Source: Alphaproteobacteria bacterium
Lineage (GTDB): Bacteria > Pseudomonadota > Alphaproteobacteria > CADEGL01
Reading direction: 5' to 3'
DNA length: 64,000 nucleotides
Assembly: GCA_026400755.1 (NCBI GenBank)
Contig: JAPLOM010000035.1
Location: forward strand, 12,195-76,194
The stretch's first letter is position 1. Each line of letters opens with the position of its first letter. The translations under genes were made by a program, and so were the position numbers. Shown here in pieces: positions 38,056 to 47,466 of the stretch. The notes below the pieces were generated by a model. The model ran no database searches. It was given only the letters and a program-made list of their open reading frames with translations, and had not been told where the DNA came from.

Positions 38056-40176
38056 CTAGTGCTTCGTCGCGCCGCGTGGTTCCAACACCACGTCGACGCC
38101 GAACGCGCCTTTCTCCAGGACGATAAGCGGGTTGATCTCGATGGCGGCGAACAGGTCCGCCGTGCCGAGCGCGAAACGCGACAAGGCGGCGACGGCGCCC
38201 GCCGCGGCCTCGATGTCATAGGGCCCCTTGCCGCGGGCGCCGGCCAGGATCTTGCCGAGCGCGCCCTGTTGCAGCATCTCCCGCGCCTCGTCGCGCCCGA
38301 TCGGCGCCATGCGCAAGGATGCGGCCTTGAAAATCTCGACATAGGTGCCGCCCAAGCCGACCACGATGACGGGTCCGAAGCCCGGATCGATACGCGCACC
38401 CAAGATCAGCTCGATGCCCGGCCCCACCATAGGCTGGATGAAGACGCCACCCTTGCCGCCGATCTTTCCAGCCAACTCGTCATAAGCCGCGCCCACCACG
38501 TTGGCATCGCGCAAGCCCAGCTTCACCAAGCCCATCTCGGTTTTGTGCAGGATCTCCGGCCCGCCGCCCTTCAACGCAACGGGAAAGCCCAGCTCTTTCG
38601 CGGCCTTTTCGGCCTCGGCCTTGGACGCGACGGCCCGGCACGGCGTCATGGGCAGGCCCGCGTCCGCCATGAGCTGGAACCGCTCGGCCTCATTCAGACT
38701 CTGGGCCTTCTCGGCGCGGGCGCGAAGCGCGGCCGGCAAGGGATCGACCTTGACCGCCTTGGACCGCGGCTCAGCCAACGATGCCCAAGCGCCGAGCGCC
38801 GCACAGGCATGGCCCATACCTGCCAGATAGGGAATCCCTGCCGCGTCCAAGACTTGCCGTGTGCCGGCATGAAGGCCGCCGGCAGCGCTGTTATTGAGGA
38901 AAACGAAACGCGGATGCGAGGTCGCCTTCAAACGCGAACAAATCTCCGCGGCTTGCTGCGCCCAGGCGCCGTCGCCGCCACCCGATGCCGGCGCATCGAA
39001 GGCCAATGCGACCGCGCCGATGTTCTTGTCCGAAGCCAGTGCCGTTAGAATCTGCTCGATGCGCGCCAAGTTCCAGCCCAAGCCATAGGCGTCGAGCGGA
39101 TTGCGCGGCGTCTGCCAGGCCGGGAAATGGGGTTGCAGCTTGGCCGTCGTCTCCGGCGAGAGATCCTGCAAGGTCAGATCGTGCTTGGCCGCAAGGTCCG
39201 CCAGCAAAGCCGCCTCGCCGCCCGACAACGTCAGTAGCACGACATTCGGATTGGGCGGCGCCTCGCCGTAGGAATCGAGCAAGACCGCCAGCTCCAGCAT
39301 CTGGTCCAGTTCGTCGACGACCAGAATGCCGTGGCGCATGAAGACCGCATCGTAGAGCGCGTCCTCGCCCGCCAGAGCGCCGGTATGGGCCGAGACCGCG
39401 CGGCTGCCAAGCGTGCTGCGCCCGACCTTCAACACGACCACCCGCTTACCCGCCGCACGCGCGGCGTCGGCGGCCTTCGCAAACTTGGCCGGATCGCGGA
39501 TGGTCTCGAGGAACATGAGCACGACGCGCACATTCTCATTGGTCGCGAGATAGGCCAGATAATCCGCCGCGTTCAGGACCGTTTCGTTGCCCGCGCTGAC
39601 GAGATAGGCCAGGCCGATCTTGCGCTCGTCCTGGGCCAGCACGATGCCGACCGAACCGCTTTGCGTGATGACGGCAATCCCGCCGGGCTTTGGCGCGCCC
39701 GGCATGGGTGAGGGCCAGGAGACGGTCTTCTCGTGGCCTGAGATATAGCCGATGTTGTTGGGACCGCAGAGCGCGATGCCGTGCTTCTCGGCCGTCTCAC
39801 GGATTCGCTTCTCCAACGCGGCGCCTTCCGCACCACTCTCGCTGTAACCACCCGAGGCGACCTCGATCGCCTTCACCCCGAGCTTCGCACACTCATCCAC
39901 CACCTCGGGCGTGCACGCGGCGGGAATGGCGATGAAGACGAAATCTGGCACTTCGGGCAGGGCCGAGAGCGACGGGTAGCATTTGTCGCCGTCGAAACTC
40001 TCGTTACGCGGATGGATTGGATAGAGATTGCCGGGATAGCCGTAGCGCCGCAGGTTGCGATAGGTGCGCGTGCCGATCAGCGGCCGGTCGGGCGAGGCGC
40101 CCACCACCGCGATGGATTTGGGACGAAACAGCTTGTCGAGATCGTAGTCCGGCATCCGCCCTTCCCTCGGTCGCAT
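38056..40176 (-). CDS. ADP-forming acyl-CoA synthetase-like protein (CoA-binding + succinyl-CoA-synthetase-like + ATP-grasp)
   Basis: LFRPKSIAVVGASPDRPLIGTRTYRNLRRYGYPGNLYPIHPR...ITQSGSVGIVLAQDER...VALKGGGPEILHKTEMG. Confidence 0.9.
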   Translation of the reverse strand: MRPREGRMPDYDLDKLFRPKSIAVVGASPDRPLIGTRTYRNLRRYGYPGNLYPIHPRNESFDGDKCYPSLSALPEVPDFVFIAIPAACTPEVVDECAKLGVKAIEVASGGYSESGAEGAALEKRIRETAEKHGIALCGPNNIGYISGHEKTVSWPSPMPGAPKPGGIAVITQSGSVGIVLAQDERKIGLAYLVSAGNETVLNAADYLAYLATNENVRVVLMFLETIRDPAKFAKAADAARAAGKRVVVLKVGRSTLGSRAVSAHTGALAGEDALYDAVFMRHGILVVDELDQMLELAVLLDSYGEAPPNPNVVLLTLSGGEAALLADLAAKHDLTLQDLSPETTAKLQPHFPAWQTPRNPLDAYGLGWNLARIEQILTALASDKNIGAVALAFDAPASGGGDGAWAQQAAEICSRLKATSHPRFVFLNNSAAGGLHAGTRQVLDAAGIPYLAGMGHACAALGAWASLAEPRSKAVKVDPLPAALRARAEKAQSLNEAERFQLMADAGLPMTPCRAVASKAEAEKAAKELGFPVALKGGGPEILHKTEMGLVKLGLRDANVVGAAYDELAGKIGGKGGVFIQPMVGPGIELILGARIDPGFGPVIVVGLGGTYVEIFKAASLRMAPIGRDEAREMLQQGALGKILAGARGKGPYDIEAAAGAVAALSRFALGTADLFAAIEINPLIVLEKGAFGVDVVLEPRGATKH

Positions 40177-40249
40177 TCGCGCCTGGGCGGCGCGGCGGGC
40201 AAAAGCTTAGCCATTCGGCCTAGACCGTGTCACGGGCGGGCAGAAAAAA

Positions 40250-40275
40250 AGCCGGCCTTCTTTCAAAGGCCGGCT
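40250..40275 (-). terminator. Rho-independent terminator after the ALDH gene (AGCCGGCCTT-TGAAAG-AAGGCCGGCT-TTTTTTT on the minus strand)
   Basis: Perfect 10-bp stem followed by a T-run. Confidence 0.85.
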
Positions 40276-40300
40276 CTCTCATTACGCTGGGTAGATCGAC

Positions 40301-41797
40301 TTATAGCTCGATCCACGTCGTCTTCAGCTCGACATACTTGTCGAGGGAATGAAGCGACTTGTCGCGGCCAATGCCAGATTGCTTGAAGCCGCCGAAGGGC
40401 GTGGCGATGTTGCCCGCATCGAAGCAATTGACCCACACGACGCCCGCGCGCAGGGCGCGCGCCGCCTTGTGCGCCTTGCTGATGTCGCGCGTCCACACCG
40501 CCGCCGCCAGGCCATAGTTCGTCTCGTTACCGATGCGGATGGCGTCTTCGTCATCCTTGGCCGTTATGGTGGACAGAACCGGCCCGAAGATTTCCTCGCG
40601 GGCGATGGTCATGTCGTTCTTCACCTTGTCGAACACCGTCGGCTGGACGTAGTAGCCGCCGGTGTTCTCGCGCACCTGCTTGCCGCCGAAGACCAGATCG
40701 GCGCCTTCATCCGTGCCCTTCTTGATGTAACCCATCACGCGCTCGAGCTGAGTCTTGTCGACGATGGCGCCCATCTTGGTGGCGGGGTCGAGCGGATCGC
40801 CCGGCTGAAGCGTCTCGCCCACCTTGAAGATCTTCTCCAAGAGGCGGTCCTTGATCTTGGCGTCGACGATCAGGCGCGAGCCCGCATTACAGACCTCGCC
40901 CTGATTGAAGAAGATGCCGAAGGCCGCCGCGGTCGCGGCCTTGTCCAGGTCCCCGCAGTCAGACAGCACGATGTTCGGCGTCTTGCCGCCACACTCCAAC
41001 CAAACGCGCTTCATGTTCGACTGGCCAGAATATTGGAGGAACAGCTTGCCGACCTCGCCGGAGCCCGTGAAGGCCACGCAATCGATGTCCGGATGCAGGC
41101 CGATGGCCTTGCCGGCCGTCGGGCCATAGCCGGGCACGACGTTCAGCACGCCTTCCGGCAGGCCAGCTTCGGCGGCCAGTTCGGCCACGCGAAGCGCCGT
41201 CAGCGGCGACTGCTCGGCCGGCTTCACGATCACCGAGTTGCCGGTGGCCAACGCGGGTCCCAGCTTCCATGCGGCCATCATCAGCGGGAAGTTCCACGGG
41301 ATGACCGCGCCCACGACACCCATGGGCTCGCGGGTGATCAACGCTAGGGCATTGTTCGGCGTCGGCGCGACTTCGTCATACATCTTGTCGATCGTTTCGG
41401 CGTACCAGGCGATGCAGGCCGCCGAGCCTGGAATATCGATGTTGTACGAGTCGTTGATCGGCTTGCCCATATCGAGTGTCTCGAGCAGGGCCAGTTCGTC
41501 GCGGTGCTGGTTGATCAATTCGGCGAAACGCAGCATCACCTTCTTGCGCTTGGCGGGCGTCTCGTGGCGCCACACGCCTTTGTCGAACGCCGCGCGCGCG
41601 GCCTTCACGGCCACGTCCACGTCGGCCGCGTCGCACTCGGCGATCTTGGCCAAGCTCTGGCCCGTCGCGGGATTGATGCGATCGAAGGTCTTGCCGCTTT
41701 TTGCGGCTACATATTTTCCAGCGATGAATGCCTGATGGCGAATGGACAGCTTCTCGGCGTTTTTCTTCCATTCCTGCGCGCTGCGGACTGCGGACAT
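40301..41797 (-). CDS. Aldehyde dehydrogenase family protein
   Basis: PWNFPLMMAAWKLGPALATGNSVIVKPAEQSPLTALR, LECGGKTPNIVL, FNQGEVCNAGSRL. Confidence 0.93.
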   Translation of the reverse strand: MSAVRSAQEWKKNAEKLSIRHQAFIAGKYVAAKSGKTFDRINPATGQSLAKIAECDAADVDVAVKAARAAFDKGVWRHETPAKRKKVMLRFAELINQHRDELALLETLDMGKPINDSYNIDIPGSAACIAWYAETIDKMYDEVAPTPNNALALITREPMGVVGAVIPWNFPLMMAAWKLGPALATGNSVIVKPAEQSPLTALRVAELAAEAGLPEGVLNVVPGYGPTAGKAIGLHPDIDCVAFTGSGEVGKLFLQYSGQSNMKRVWLECGGKTPNIVLSDCGDLDKAATAAAFGIFFNQGEVCNAGSRLIVDAKIKDRLLEKIFKVGETLQPGDPLDPATKMGAIVDKTQLERVMGYIKKGTDEGADLVFGGKQVRENTGGYYVQPTVFDKVKNDMTIAREEIFGPVLSTITAKDDEDAIRIGNETNYGLAAAVWTRDISKAHKAARALRAGVVWVNCFDAGNIATPFGGFKQSGIGRDKSLHSLDKYVELKTTWIEL

Positions 41798-41902
41798 GGT
41801 GTGCTCCTTCTCTTCGGTGATGGCGTAGCGTGGCCGGATTATGCGAGTGGCTCAAGCTCCGCATGACCACGGGGCTTGTGGGGTCATTGCCCCTTTTCCG
41901 CT

Positions 41903-41926
41903 CGTTATATCATTTTGAACATAACG
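41903..41926. promoter_or_regulatory. ModE-type molybdate box CGTTATAT-CATTTTGA-ACATAACG
   Basis: 8-8-8 inverted-repeat architecture; half-sites match the E. coli modA operator as I recall it (CGTTATAT-N8-ACATAACG). Lies between divergent ALDH genes. Confidence 0.65.
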
Positions 41927-42028
41927 TCTCCTAGGGGTGGGCAAGGGCTAGACCCAGGCCAGTCGATGGCGCGATGATCCCCCTTGAGGCAGCGGATCTG
42001 CGCCCATTCGAATGAAACAAAATGCGTC

Positions 42029-43462
42029 ATGGCCAAATACGATGAACCCCATCTTTTGATTGACGGCGAGCGCTTGGGCCCTAAGGGCCGCAACAGCCGC
42101 GAAGTGCGCAGCCCCGGGACCGGCGCCGTGATCAGCACCCTGCCCCACGCGTCCAAGGCCGATCTGGACCGGGCACTGGAGGTCTCGGCCAGGACCTTCA
42201 AGGAATGGCGGAAGGTTTCGGCCTATGAGCGCGCCAAGATCCTGAAGCGCGCAGCCGACTTGATGCGCGAGCGGCTCGAACACATTGCCACCCTCATGAC
42301 GATGGAGCAGGGCAAGACGCTGGCCGAAGCCCGTGTCGAGGTGGGTGGCGCGGCCGACACGTTCGAGTGGTATGCCGAGGAAGGCAAGCGCGCCTAAGGC
42401 CGCCTGATCCCCTCGCGCGCCATCGGCACCACCCATGCCGTGACCAAGGAGCCGGTCGGCGTTGTCGCCGCCTTCGCGCCTTGGAACTTCCCGGCCATGA
42501 CGGCGGCCCGCAAGATCGCGCCCGCTTTGGCCGCGGGCTGCTCCGTCATCATCAAGCCGGCCGAGGAGACGCCCGCGACGCCGCTGGCGCTGGTAAAAGC
42601 GCTCGAGGACGCCGGTCTGCCCAAAGGCGTCGTCAACGTCGTGTTCGGCGAGCCGTCCGAGGTGTCCTCGCACCTGATCGCCTCGCCCATCGTCCGCAAG
42701 ATCTCGTTCACCGGCTCGACCGCGGTGGGCAAGCACCTGGCCAAGCTGGCGGCCGAAGGCGTCAAGCGTTGCACGATGGAACTGGGCGGCCATGCACCGG
42801 TCATCATCTTTGACGACGCGGATCTGGATCAAGCGGTCAATCTCTCAACCATGTTCAAGTTCCGCAACGCGGGCCAGGTCTGTACCAACCCGACGCGATT
42901 CTTCGTCCACGACGCGGTGCATGACGCCTTCGTGAAGCGATTTTCGGACGCGGCACGCACTCTGCCCGTGGGCAACGGCCTGGACGCCAACAACAAGATG
43001 GGCCCCGTCGCTAACCCGCGCCGCGTCGATGCCATGGAGGAACTGATCGGCGATGCGCAGAAGCACGGCGCCAAGGTCCACACCGGCGGCGAGCGGATCG
43101 GCAACGAGGGCTATTTCTGGAAGCCGACGATCATGTCCGAAGTGCCGACCGATTCGAAGATCATGAATATCGAACCGTTCGGTCCGGTCGCCGCGATCAA
43201 CCGCTTCAACCGCTTCGACGACGTCATGGAGGAAGCCAACCGCCTGCCCTACGGCCTGGCCGGTTATGCGTTCACCCAGTCGTCCAAGACGGCGACCTCG
43301 GTCGGCGCGGCGCTGGACACGGGCCTGGTCGGCATCAACACCTTCGCCATCACCGTGCCGGAAACGCCCTTTGGCGGCGTGAAGGAAAGCGGCTACGGGC
43401 TCGAGAGCGGCGCCGAAGGTCTGGACGCCTATCTCGCGACCAAGTTCATCGCTCACGCCTGA
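42029..43462 (+). pseudogene. Succinate-semialdehyde-dehydrogenase-like ALDH with an in-frame TAA at 42395-42397
   Basis: The same frame continues on both sides: ...[45 protein letters not shown]..., where a Tyr codon is expected. Confidence 0.8.
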
Positions 43463-43467
43463 GAAAG

Positions 43468-43512
43468 GGCGGCTACGGCGTGCGGCCCCTCGCCGCCCAC
43501 GCCGTAGCCGCC
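43468..43512 (+). terminator. Perfect 15-bp hairpin GGCGGCTACGGCGTG...CACGCCGTAGCCGCC after the ALDH stop
   Basis: Inverted repeat read directly, starting 5 nt after the stop codon. Confidence 0.65.
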
Positions 43513-43540
43513 ATGACGTCTCATACCAGGCGTCGGGCGG

Positions 43541-43747
43541 TTATTTTCCGACCATGACGTCTGAGGCTTTGATCACGGCCACGACCTGGTCGCCCTTGGC
43601 CAGGGACAAATCCGCGACCGCGTCATTGGTGATCGAGGCCGTGACGATGGCGCCGCCCGGAAGCTCGATCTTCACATGGGCCGTGGTCGCGCCTTTGACC
43701 ACATCCACCACCTTGCCCTTCAGTTGGTTGCGTGCGCTGAGCTTCAT
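43541..43747 (-). CDS. Molbindin-like TOBE-domain (Mop) protein
   Basis: MKLSARNQLKGKVVDVVKGATTAHVKIELPGGAIVTASITNDAVADLSLAKGDQVVAVIKASDVMVGK. Confidence 0.92.
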   Translation of the reverse strand: MKLSARNQLKGKVVDVVKGATTAHVKIELPGGAIVTASITNDAVADLSLAKGDQVVAVIKASDVMVGK

Positions 43748-43835
43748 GCGAATCTCCTTTTGGATCACGACCATTATTCCCAAGAGAATATTACGGCCGC
43801 GGCACGACAGGCGCGAGAGCGGCCCAGAAAGAGTT

Positions 43836-43863
43836 GGGGCCGGCCCCAGGGAGAGCCGGCCCC
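43836..43863 (-). terminator. GGGGCCGGC...GCCGGCCCC hairpin downstream of the porin gene
   Basis: 9-bp inverted repeat; weak T-tract. Confidence 0.5.
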
Positions 43864-43905
43864 GAAGCGCCCTTGGGACGAGGACGCTGTAGTCTCGTCA
43901 GACGG

Positions 43906-45209
43906 TCAGAAGAAGTACTGCATGCCGAGCTGCAGGCGACTCGCATTGCCTTCCATCTCGCCACCGGTCGTGACCGCCTTGGCGAGGTAGCGCCAGCCGT
44001 ACATGTACTCCAGGCCGATCGCGACCTTGCTGACCGGATTCCAGATCAGGTTGACCGCGGCATTTTGGATGTTCCGGTTGAAGCCGTTGGCGCCCGCGCC
44101 CAACTGGCCGGTCGGCACATCGGAATGGAACCAACCGTAGGTCACGTTGGAACGGATATTGTCTGCCCACTAGTGCTGATAGGCCGCCCACCCGCCCATC
44201 ATGGTGACGGTCTGCAGGCTGGCACCGCAGCCGGCCGTCATGATTGCATTGGAGCCGTTGGAGCAGGTTACGTAAGTGTCGGTGTTGCCGGCTGCTGCAT
44301 CGCGGATATAGCGGCCGATACCGGGGCCATAGTTGAACGTGCCCTTCAGCACGTCCTTACCCCACGTGTTGATCGTGGCACCGCCGTGGACGCCGCCGCC
44401 GAACGTCGAGTCGTTGAAGAAGTTACCCTGGTTGTAATTGAAATAGCGTGCGACGCCCGAGACGTTAACCGCGCCCCAACTGGCCTTGTAGCGCCAACGG
44501 GCAATCACGTCCGGCATCTTGTCGACGGCGAAGGCGTTCATGTTGCCCGTCACGCCGGCGCCAGACGAGCTCTGGATCGCGGTTTCAGGGTTCTCGATGG
44601 ATCCATCAAGGAACCGGCGAAGGTGTCTTCGTCCATGAACGTCGACTGGGTCTGACCTGCGAGGACCGGACCCAACACACCGTAAGCCTGGCGAATACGC
44701 ATCGTATCGGAGTTAGAGACACGTTGGTTACCGGTGTTCGTGTAGAAGTCACTCTCAATGCGGGTCACCAGGTTGCCCCAGTCGGTCGGCGTCCGCGTTT
44801 CGAAGCGAATACGTGACTGCTTGGAATGCATGCGGAAGTCACCGCCCTGGCTGTTAGCCGCCGAGCCCTTGATCGGAATGTTGGATAGGATGAACGAATC
44901 ACCGATCGCGGTGGATGGGGCGTTGAACGTGAAGAACGAGTCCGCCTTCACGTAGCCGCTGAAGCTGATCGAGGTGTCGGAGCCCGGCAGCTTCCAGGAG
45001 CCTGGAAACGCGCCACCCGTCACAGCCTGGGCCGGCGCGACGCGTTCGGTGGGCGCATTCTGATCGTTCTCGAGGGCGGCCAGCCTTTCCTTCAACGCAT
45101 CCAGCCGCGTCTGAAGGTCGGCGCCGGATTCGTCGGCCAGCGCCGGCGCTGCCGCGAACGGCAAAACAAACAGGGCGCACGAGCCCAACAAACGTTTCTT
45201 GATACCCAT
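43906..45209 (-). pseudogene. Outer-membrane porin gene with an apparent 1-nt deletion (near 44607) and an in-frame TAG (near 44170)
   Basis: Three ORFs (45209-44550, 44553-44170, 44145-43906) join into one porin: MGIKKRLLGSCALFVLPFAAAPALADES...FSGYVKADSFFTF...YQH*WADNIRSNVTYGWF...ASRLQLGMQYFF. Confidence 0.8.
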
Positions 45210-45243
45210 GAATCCTATCCCCCTCACGACACATTCACGGAGT

Positions 45244-45267
45244 CGTAATATTTACTTGGATATAGCG
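45244..45267. promoter_or_regulatory. ModE-type box CGTAATAT-TTACTTGG-ATATAGCG upstream of the porin
   Basis: Same 24-bp 8-8-8 architecture as the other two boxes; 35 nt upstream of the porin ATG. Confidence 0.55.
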
Positions 45268-45325
45268 AGTCAAGGAAAAGCCCCCCCTTTGACAGCCGCT
45301 AACCCCAACGAACGAGCCCTTTTCT

Positions 45326-45349
45326 CGCTATATCTATACAGATATAACC
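45326..45349. promoter_or_regulatory. ModE-type box CGCTATAT-CTATACAG-ATATAACC upstream of modA
   Basis: Same 8-8-8 architecture; 32 nt upstream of the modA ATG. Confidence 0.65.
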
Positions 45350-45380
45350 AACCTTGTCATTGGGGAAAGGAACGATTCCG

Positions 45381-46160
45381 ATGCGTGCATCCAGGCTGCT
45401 GACCTCCATCGCCGCATTCGTGGCCGCACTCCTGCCGCTATGGCTGGGATCGCCCGCGCGGGCCGAGGACGTGGTCGTCTTCGCCGCCGCCAGCCTGAAG
45501 GAATCGCTCGACGAGGCCGCGCGCCAGTATCAGACCAATAGCCCCGACAAGATTCTTGTTTCCTATGCGGCCAGCTCGGCCCTGGCCAAGCAGATCGAGG
45601 CGGGTGCGCCAGCGGACGTTTTCATCTCCGCGGATTTGGAGTGGATGGACTATCTGGCCACGCGCAACCTGATCAAACCTGCCACGCGCGCGGACCTGCT
45701 GGGCAACACCCTGGTCCTCATTGCGCCCAAGGACAGCACGGCCGCACTGAAGCTGGCGCCTGGCACCGACCTGGCCGCCGCCCTCAAGGGTGGCAAGCTG
45801 GCGATGGGTGATCCCGACCACGTGCCCGCCGGCAAGTATGGCAAAGCCGCTCTGGAGAAGCTGGGCATCTGGGCCTCGGTACAGAACAGCGTGGCACGGG
45901 CGGAGAACGTGCGCTCGGCCTTGGCCTTCCTCGCGCGCGGCGAGGCGCCGCTCGGCATCGTCTACGGCACGGACGCGGCGGCGGAGAAGGCGGTCAAAAT
46001 CGTCGATACGTTTCCGGCCGGCAGCTATCCGCCGATTATCTACCCGGTCGCGGAGACCGCATCCGGCAACAAAGCCGGTGCAGCACGCTTCGTGGCCTTC
46101 CTGCGCTCAGCGGATGGCAAAGCGGTCTTCCAGCGCTACGGGTTCTTGCCCGCGCCGTAA
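45381..46160 (+). CDS. modA: Molybdate ABC transporter substrate-binding protein
   Basis: AEDVVVFAAASLKESLDEAARQY...SYAASSALAKQIEAGAPADVFISADLEWMDYL. Confidence 0.92.
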   Translation: MRASRLLTSIAAFVAALLPLWLGSPARAEDVVVFAAASLKESLDEAARQYQTNSPDKILVSYAASSALAKQIEAGAPADVFISADLEWMDYLATRNLIKPATRADLLGNTLVLIAPKDSTAALKLAPGTDLAAALKGGKLAMGDPDHVPAGKYGKAALEKLGIWASVQNSVARAENVRSALAFLARGEAPLGIVYGTDAAAEKAVKIVDTFPAGSYPPIIYPVAETASGNKAGAARFVAFLRSADGKAVFQRYGFLPAP

Positions 46161-46276
46161 GTAAAGTCCGCGCCCACAGGGCGGAACAGCACTCCATGGC
46201 CCGGCCTTAACCGGCGCCCCAGCGACCTGGAGGGCACTTCCTGCTAGGCTTAGGCCACGCAGCAGGAGGTCCCGCC

Positions 46277-47203
46277 ATGACGGTCAACTGGAGCCGCGTC
46301 TTTCCCGCCCTCACCAGCCAATTCAAGGACGACGATTCGCTCGATCTGGCGGCGGTCGAACGCCATGTCGAAACACTGATTGCAGCCGGCATCGGCGGCC
46401 TGACCATGTGCGGCAGCGTGGGCGAGAACTATGCCCTCGAACCCGACGAGAAGCTGGCTTTGGTGGCGGCATGCGTGAAGACCGCGCGCGGACGCGTGCC
46501 CGTCGTGGCAGGCGTGGCTGAGACGACCACCAAGTTCGCCTGCCATTTCATGAAACAGTGCGAGGATGTGGGCGTCGACGGATTCATGGTTCTGCCGTCG
46601 CTGATCTACAAGACCCAGCCCAACGAGACGATGCTGCATTTCCGCACCGTCGCACGCGCCACCAAGTTGCCGATCATGATCTACAACAACCCCGTGGCCT
46701 ATGGCGGCGACGTGACGCCAGCCATGTTCCACCAGTTGATGGACGAGGAGAGCCTGGTCGCGCTGAAGGAGTCTTCCACCGACGTCCGGCGTGTGACCGA
46801 GATCAAGCTTCTGTGCGGCGACCGCTACGCCATCTTCGCAGGCATGGACGATATCGGCGTCGAAAGCGTGCTGGGCGGCGCGCGCGGTTTCGTGGCGGGC
46901 ATCGTCAACGTCTTTCCGCGCGAAACCGTGTGCCTATTCGACCTGGCTTTGGCCGGGCGCTACGACGAAGCCATGGCGATCCAGCGCTGGCTGGCACCCT
47001 TGACCAAGTTCGACAACGACCCGCGCTTCGTCCACTACATGAAATTCATGCTGGGCGCCGTGGGCATGGGCGCCGAACGGATGCGCCTGCCGCGCCTGCC
47101 CATCGCGGGCGAAGAACGCGCGCGGGCCAAGACGTTGGTCGAAACGGCCTTGGCCACGCGCCCCAAGCTGCCCGACGCCGCGCCGCCGAAAGTGGCGGAG
47201 TAA
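46277..47203 (+). CDS. Dihydrodipicolinate synthase/N-acetylneuraminate lyase family protein
   Basis: VFPALTSQFKDDDSLDLAAVERHVETLIAAGIGGLTMCGSVGENYALEPDEK; IYNNPVAYGGDVTP. Confidence 0.9.
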   Translation: MTVNWSRVFPALTSQFKDDDSLDLAAVERHVETLIAAGIGGLTMCGSVGENYALEPDEKLALVAACVKTARGRVPVVAGVAETTTKFACHFMKQCEDVGVDGFMVLPSLIYKTQPNETMLHFRTVARATKLPIMIYNNPVAYGGDVTPAMFHQLMDEESLVALKESSTDVRRVTEIKLLCGDRYAIFAGMDDIGVESVLGGARGFVAGIVNVFPRETVCLFDLALAGRYDEAMAIQRWLAPLTKFDNDPRFVHYMKFMLGAVGMGAERMRLPRLPIAGEERARAKTLVETALATRPKLPDAAPPKVAE

Positions 47204-47466
47204 CCAGCGGAAATCGTTCCTGCGGCGCAACAATGCGCCGCGCCGGCGGCAACAAGATTTTCTGAGGCTAACGTCAAGAAATAATCGATTTGGCGGTCCG
47301 GCCGCGTTGCGTAAGGTCCGCGCCTTGATCGGTCCGCCCGCCCGGCGGAGGAACACTTTGCCGGGCTGTCCGGCTATCCGGGGAATAGGCGGAAAAGCCG
47401 AACGAGCGACCTTCACGCGGCTTTCACATCACCCGCATCCAATTCCGTTTCATGGGAGTACCGCCG

